NCBI RefSeq assembly: GCF_002217355.1
Contig: NZ_MUHA01000005.1
Location: 72,612 to 136,611 of the forward strand
Direction of reading: 5' to 3'
Length of the DNA stretch: 64,000 bases
DNA from: Flavobacterium oncorhynchi
Lineage (GTDB): Bacteria > Bacteroidota > Bacteroidia > Flavobacteriales > Flavobacteriaceae
The notes under the pieces are model-generated. The model did not search any database and had not been told where the DNA came from. It saw only the letters and a program-made list of their open reading frames with translations. The position numbers were made by a program, and so were the translations under genes. Shown here piece after piece: positions 61,390-64,000 of the stretch (within the stretch, counting starts at the first letter, position 1; each line of letters opens with the position of its first letter).

Positions 61390-62226
61390 CTATAAATCTC
61401 GATTTTTTAATAGTTTGTAAGAAAAGTAAATAAATAAGAAAGTCCAGATTAAAACAATTAATATCGTAGTATAACTTACGCTGTAATCTTTAACATCATT
61501 TACGCCCATTTGCGCTCCGATATTTTTGATAACTGAAAGTCTTGAAAAGGGTTCTATAATTAAATTTGACATTGCTTCCAGCGGGAAAAACTTCATTATA
61601 GTATATCCTGTTGTGCTTTCAGGAAAAATTTTGAAAACTAATAAACCTTTTGCAATACCTTCAAGGATACTCCAAACTAATAAAAATCCCAAAGCAAATG
61701 CAGATCGTTTTACCAAGATTCCTAAAAACAAACAGAAAGAAAAGAAACCAACCAGTTTTACAAAAAAGGCAAGCAAATAATCTAAATCCATGAAAATGAC
61801 ATCAAATTCTGTGTACGAAGAAAAGCTTAATCCAAGCAGTAAACTCATTACAAAAACAAAAATGGTAGAGCATAATGCAAAAAGTACGACCGTAAGAAAC
61901 TTAGATAGAATAAACTCTTTTTTGCTTAAACCATCAATTAAATTTTGTTTTAATGTACCGTAGCTGTATTCATTTGCCATCATTGAAACAATTACAATAG
62001 CTAGAAAAAATTTCAGCCATGCTGCGATATAGGTGTTAAAATGCCAGATAAAAGGAAAGTTAAAGATTCCCATTTCGGCCAAATGAAATTTAAAAACACC
62101 TAGGTCAAATTTTATAGATGCAATTAATGCTATAAATGAAAGAAGGATAAAATAAGTTAAAGTAAGAATCTTGCTGGCTTTATTTTTCCAGATTTTCTGT
62201 AATTCTATAGAGACAAGTCTGTTCAT
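61390..62226 (-). CDS. ABC-2 type transporter permease
   Basis: The 278-residue membrane protein has about six hydrophobic segments (ILTLTYFILLSFIALIASI at the N terminus, FFLAIVIVSMMANEYSYGT, TVVLFALCSTIFVFVMSLLL, LVGFFSFCLFLGILVKRSAF, TTILIVLIWTFLFIYFSYKL). The RQNLIDGLSKKEF-like cytoplasmic loop (KQNLIDGLSKKEFILSK) is typical of ABC-2 permeases of the antibiotic/lipid-export type. It starts 3 nt after the ATPase stop. The substrate is unknown. Confidence 0.88.
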   Translation of the reverse strand: MNRLVSIELQKIWKNKASKILTLTYFILLSFIALIASIKFDLGVFKFHLAEMGIFNFPFIWHFNTYIAAWLKFFLAIVIVSMMANEYSYGTLKQNLIDGLSKKEFILSKFLTVVLFALCSTIFVFVMSLLLGLSFSSYTEFDVIFMDLDYLLAFFVKLVGFFSFCLFLGILVKRSAFALGFLLVWSILEGIAKGLLVFKIFPESTTGYTIMKFFPLEAMSNLIIEPFSRLSVIKNIGAQMGVNDVKDYSVSYTTILIVLIWTFLFIYFSYKLLKNRDL

Positions 62227-62229
62227 GGC

Positions 62230-63141
62230 TTAATTATTTTTGATGGTGGCTTTTTGAGTTAGTTCTAAAAATTGTGCTTCTAAACTATTTTTGCGTTTTA
62301 CCAAATGGCTCAAAGCAATATTTTTAGAGAACAAATACAAATTCAGTTCAGAAGCGGATAAATCGGATTTTAGATGTACCAAAATTTTTCCATCTGATTC
62401 TTTGATTTTATCTACAGCAGGATGCTCTGTTAAAACTGATTTTAAAGCTAAATTATCATTTGCCTGTAATTCGAAGAAACTTTCATTAGCAGACATGCCA
62501 TCAACTGAACCTGAATACAAAATTTCGCCTTTGCGCAGAACAACAACGTGCGAGCAAACTTTTTCGACTTCGTCTAGTAAATGCGAAGCCAGTAAAATGG
62601 TTGTTCCGTGCGATGCAATTTCTTTAATAATATCTCTAATTTGATGAATTCCCTGCGGATCTAAACCATTTGTAGGTTCATCTAAAATTAGAATTTCGGG
62701 ATCATTTAATAGTGCCGATGCAATTGCAAGGCGTTGCTTCATTCCTAAAGAAAAAGTACTGAATTTGCTGTCTTTTCTTTCGGTTAAACCCACAAGAGTC
62801 AGTTTTTCATTTATTTTAGAATAATCAATGCTTTTTATTTTGCAAACCAGTTTCAGGTTTTCTTCGGCAGTCATGTACGGGTAAAAGTTGGGACGTTCTA
62901 TAATAGCGCCAACCTTTTTTAAAGCTTCGTGCGTTTGCACTTTACCGTCAAACCATTTGTAATCGCCGGAAGTTTTATTTACAACATTCAAAACGATGCC
63001 TAAAGTGGTTGATTTTCCGCTTCCGTTTGGACCTAAAATTCCGTAAACATGTCCTTTTTTAATGCTAAAAGATACATTTTGAAGCGCATTAATGCGTCCG
63101 TATCTTTTGCTGAGATTCTCGATAGTTAATATGGTTTCCAA
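62230..63141 (-). CDS. ABC transporter ATP-binding protein
   Basis: The 303-residue ATPase has Walker A GPNGSGKSTTLGI near residue 38, signature FSLGMKQRLAIASALL near 135, Walker B ILILDEPTNGLDPQ near 155, and the H-loop LLASHLLDEVE. The C-terminal 80 residues form a regulatory-like extension. The D-loop and the neighbour permease match the BcrA/ABC-2 class, which exports drugs or lipids. It is translated just before the permease (3-nt gap), and the T9SS genes follow them on the same strand. Confidence 0.93.
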   Translation of the reverse strand: METILTIENLSKRYGRINALQNVSFSIKKGHVYGILGPNGSGKSTTLGIVLNVVNKTSGDYKWFDGKVQTHEALKKVGAIIERPNFYPYMTAEENLKLVCKIKSIDYSKINEKLTLVGLTERKDSKFSTFSLGMKQRLAIASALLNDPEILILDEPTNGLDPQGIHQIRDIIKEIASHGTTILLASHLLDEVEKVCSHVVVLRKGEILYSGSVDGMSANESFFELQANDNLALKSVLTEHPAVDKIKESDGKILVHLKSDLSASELNLYLFSKNIALSHLVKRKNSLEAQFLELTQKATIKNN

Positions 63142-63224
63142 GTTAATTGTGGTTTTAGTTTTTTAGTAAGACGAAGCAAGTGGGATATTGTTACGCCAAA
63201 TTTATTTTTATCATCTTATTCGTG

Positions 63225-63232
63225 TAAATTTG
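63225..63232 (+). promoter_or_regulatory. TAnnTTTG -7 box for the edge gene
   Basis: TAAATTTG lies 18 nt upstream of the ATG at 63251. Confidence 0.55.
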
Positions 63233-63250
63233 TAATAAAGATATTCAAAA

Positions 63251-64000
63251 ATGAGCGAACCATTAATGGTGCTAAAGAAACCTACTTATCCTTTAACACG
63301 TCCATTATTAAGTTATTTAGAACGATACGAACGAATTTCGAAAGTATCTGTGTTCTATGATGACTTATTGCGTTTTTCGGGTTCGGTCAATGTATATGAT
63401 AAAAATGAAACAGATACTTTGTGGATTCGGGTTTATTACAGCGAGTTCGAAAGAAATGAAATCGATTTGAACCTAAAGAAAATTTATTCGCTTTTACATT
63501 CTGATGGAAATAGTGATATTATTCAGTTTTTAAACATTGATGCAATTGACTATTGTACTTTTGGAAATTCAAAACCGTTTCGAATTAAGGTGCGAAATAT
63601 TCTGAACGATAATTATGTTCATTTTTATATTAAAAAAGCAGATGCTTCGAGGATTTACGGACTTGAATTGGAAGATATTCTTTCGCCTGATAAAATTAAC
63701 TTTTTGGTCTATAAAGACACTTTAATCGAAGAACATATTATAGGTATTCCAGGTGATGTTTTTATGGATACTTTATTGCACAATTGTACAGAAACCGAAA
63801 AATCTCAGATTGCAAAGGAGTTTGTAAAGTTTAATGAACGTTGTATGATTAGGCTTTTGGGCGATATGCGTGCTTATAATTATGTAATTGTCCCAATTCA
63901 CGATTTTGATCAAGTCGTTTATAAAATCCGTCCAATCGATTTTGATCAGCAGTGTTATGAAGGAAATTTTAAAGTGTATCGTCCGCAGTTTTTTAAAGAA
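63251..64000 (+). CDS. Unrecognised protein, truncated at the window end
   Basis: The open frame from the ATG at 63251 runs to the last base (250 codons with no stop). It starts MSEPLMVLKKPTYPLTRPLL and has a segment RIYGLELEDILSPDKINFLV and, near the end, YNYVIVPIHDFDQVVYKIRP followed by IDFDQQCYEGNF. I do not recognise the family. The acidic IDFDQQ motif after a basic strand is reminiscent of kinase-like active sites, but that is weak inference. There is no signal peptide, so it is probably cytoplasmic. It diverges from the ABC exporter. Confidence 0.7.
   Translation, partial: MSEPLMVLKKPTYPLTRPLLSYLERYERISKVSVFYDDLLRFSGSVNVYDKNETDTLWIRVYYSEFERNEIDLNLKKIYSLLHSDGNSDIIQFLNIDAIDYCTFGNSKPFRIKVRNILNDNYVHFYIKKADASRIYGLELEDILSPDKINFLVYKDTLIEEHIIGIPGDVFMDTLLHNCTETEKSQIAKEFVKFNERCMIRLLGDMRAYNYVIVPIHDFDQVVYKIRPIDFDQQCYEGNFKVYRPQFFKE

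Noticed and set aside
1..64000. CRISPR arrays, prophage or transposase genes
   Set aside because: No regularly spaced direct repeats, phage structural genes or transposase motifs were recognised in any of the reading frames.

Overview
The window is AT-rich chromosomal DNA from a member of the Bacteroidota, almost certainly a Flavobacterium or close relative. Four things point there. Upstream regions carry the Bacteroidota promoter box TAnnTTTG and start codons lack clear Shine-Dalgarno sequences. SecA has no C-terminal zinc-binding tail. Two proteins end in type IX secretion (type B) sorting domains. The gene set includes BshC, DUF4295, DUF5009 and a BBP2-type porin. No prophage, insertion sequence, CRISPR array or classical defence island was found; the content is mostly core and housekeeping.

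Layout. 0.1-5.1 kb: a small Cys-motif membrane protein, secA, a DUF2795 protein and a PduO-type cobalamin adenosyltransferase, all on the minus strand. 5.2-11.3 kb: a LolD/MacB-like ABC ATPase, a lipoprotein, a SAM methyltransferase, an FKBP lipoprotein, an Uup-like ABC-F protein and a secreted protein. 11.4-19.2 kb: a DUF5009 membrane acyltransferase, an exported protein, an Omp85-type barrel, a GT2 glycosyltransferase, a 2-oxoacid dehydrogenase E2, a DEDDh exonuclease, an FAH-family enzyme and an Hpt protein. 19.4-24.3 kb: cinA, rpmB-rpmG-DUF4295-ftsY, a structured RNA element, a lipoprotein, a DciA/DUF721 protein and a membrane protein. 24.3-29.5 kb: ndk, a second DUF5009 protein, bshC and an MHS-type transporter. 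29.7-37.7 kb: a B12-binding radical SAM protein, an MBL hydrolase, a two-component system, a DUF1573 protein, an L,D-transpeptidase and an NlpC/P60 enzyme. 37.9-44.9 kb: a sialate O-acetylesterase, a DUF308 protein, an aldo/keto reductase, a porin, an amidase lipoprotein and a Gly/Tyr repeat protein. 44.9-55.6 kb: rimO, a FadL-like protein, a low-complexity lipoprotein, proS, three tRNA-Glu genes, rpsT, a PAS kinase/response-regulator pair and typA. 55.8-63.1 kb: two type IX cargo adhesin-like proteins downstream of an ABC-2 exporter. 63.25 kb to the end: an unrecognised gene cut by the window edge.

Functional themes are cell-envelope biogenesis and remodelling (SecA, Omp85 barrel, L,D-transpeptidase, NlpC/P60, amidase, FadL, porin, type IX cargo), translation (L28, L33, S20, ProS, tRNA-Glu, RimO, TypA) and signalling (two two-component pairs and one Hpt protein). 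I did not find a clearly new multi-gene system. The best leads are a REP-like palindromic repeat absorbed in frame into the radical SAM gene; a structured RNA with its own promoter near 22.9 kb, resembling what I recall of the Flavo-1 motif; a signal peptide on the sialate esterase with no usable start codon; two tandem tiny hydrophobic ORFs in a T/G-rich intergenic tract; and a divergent third tRNA-Glu with compensatory acceptor-stem changes.
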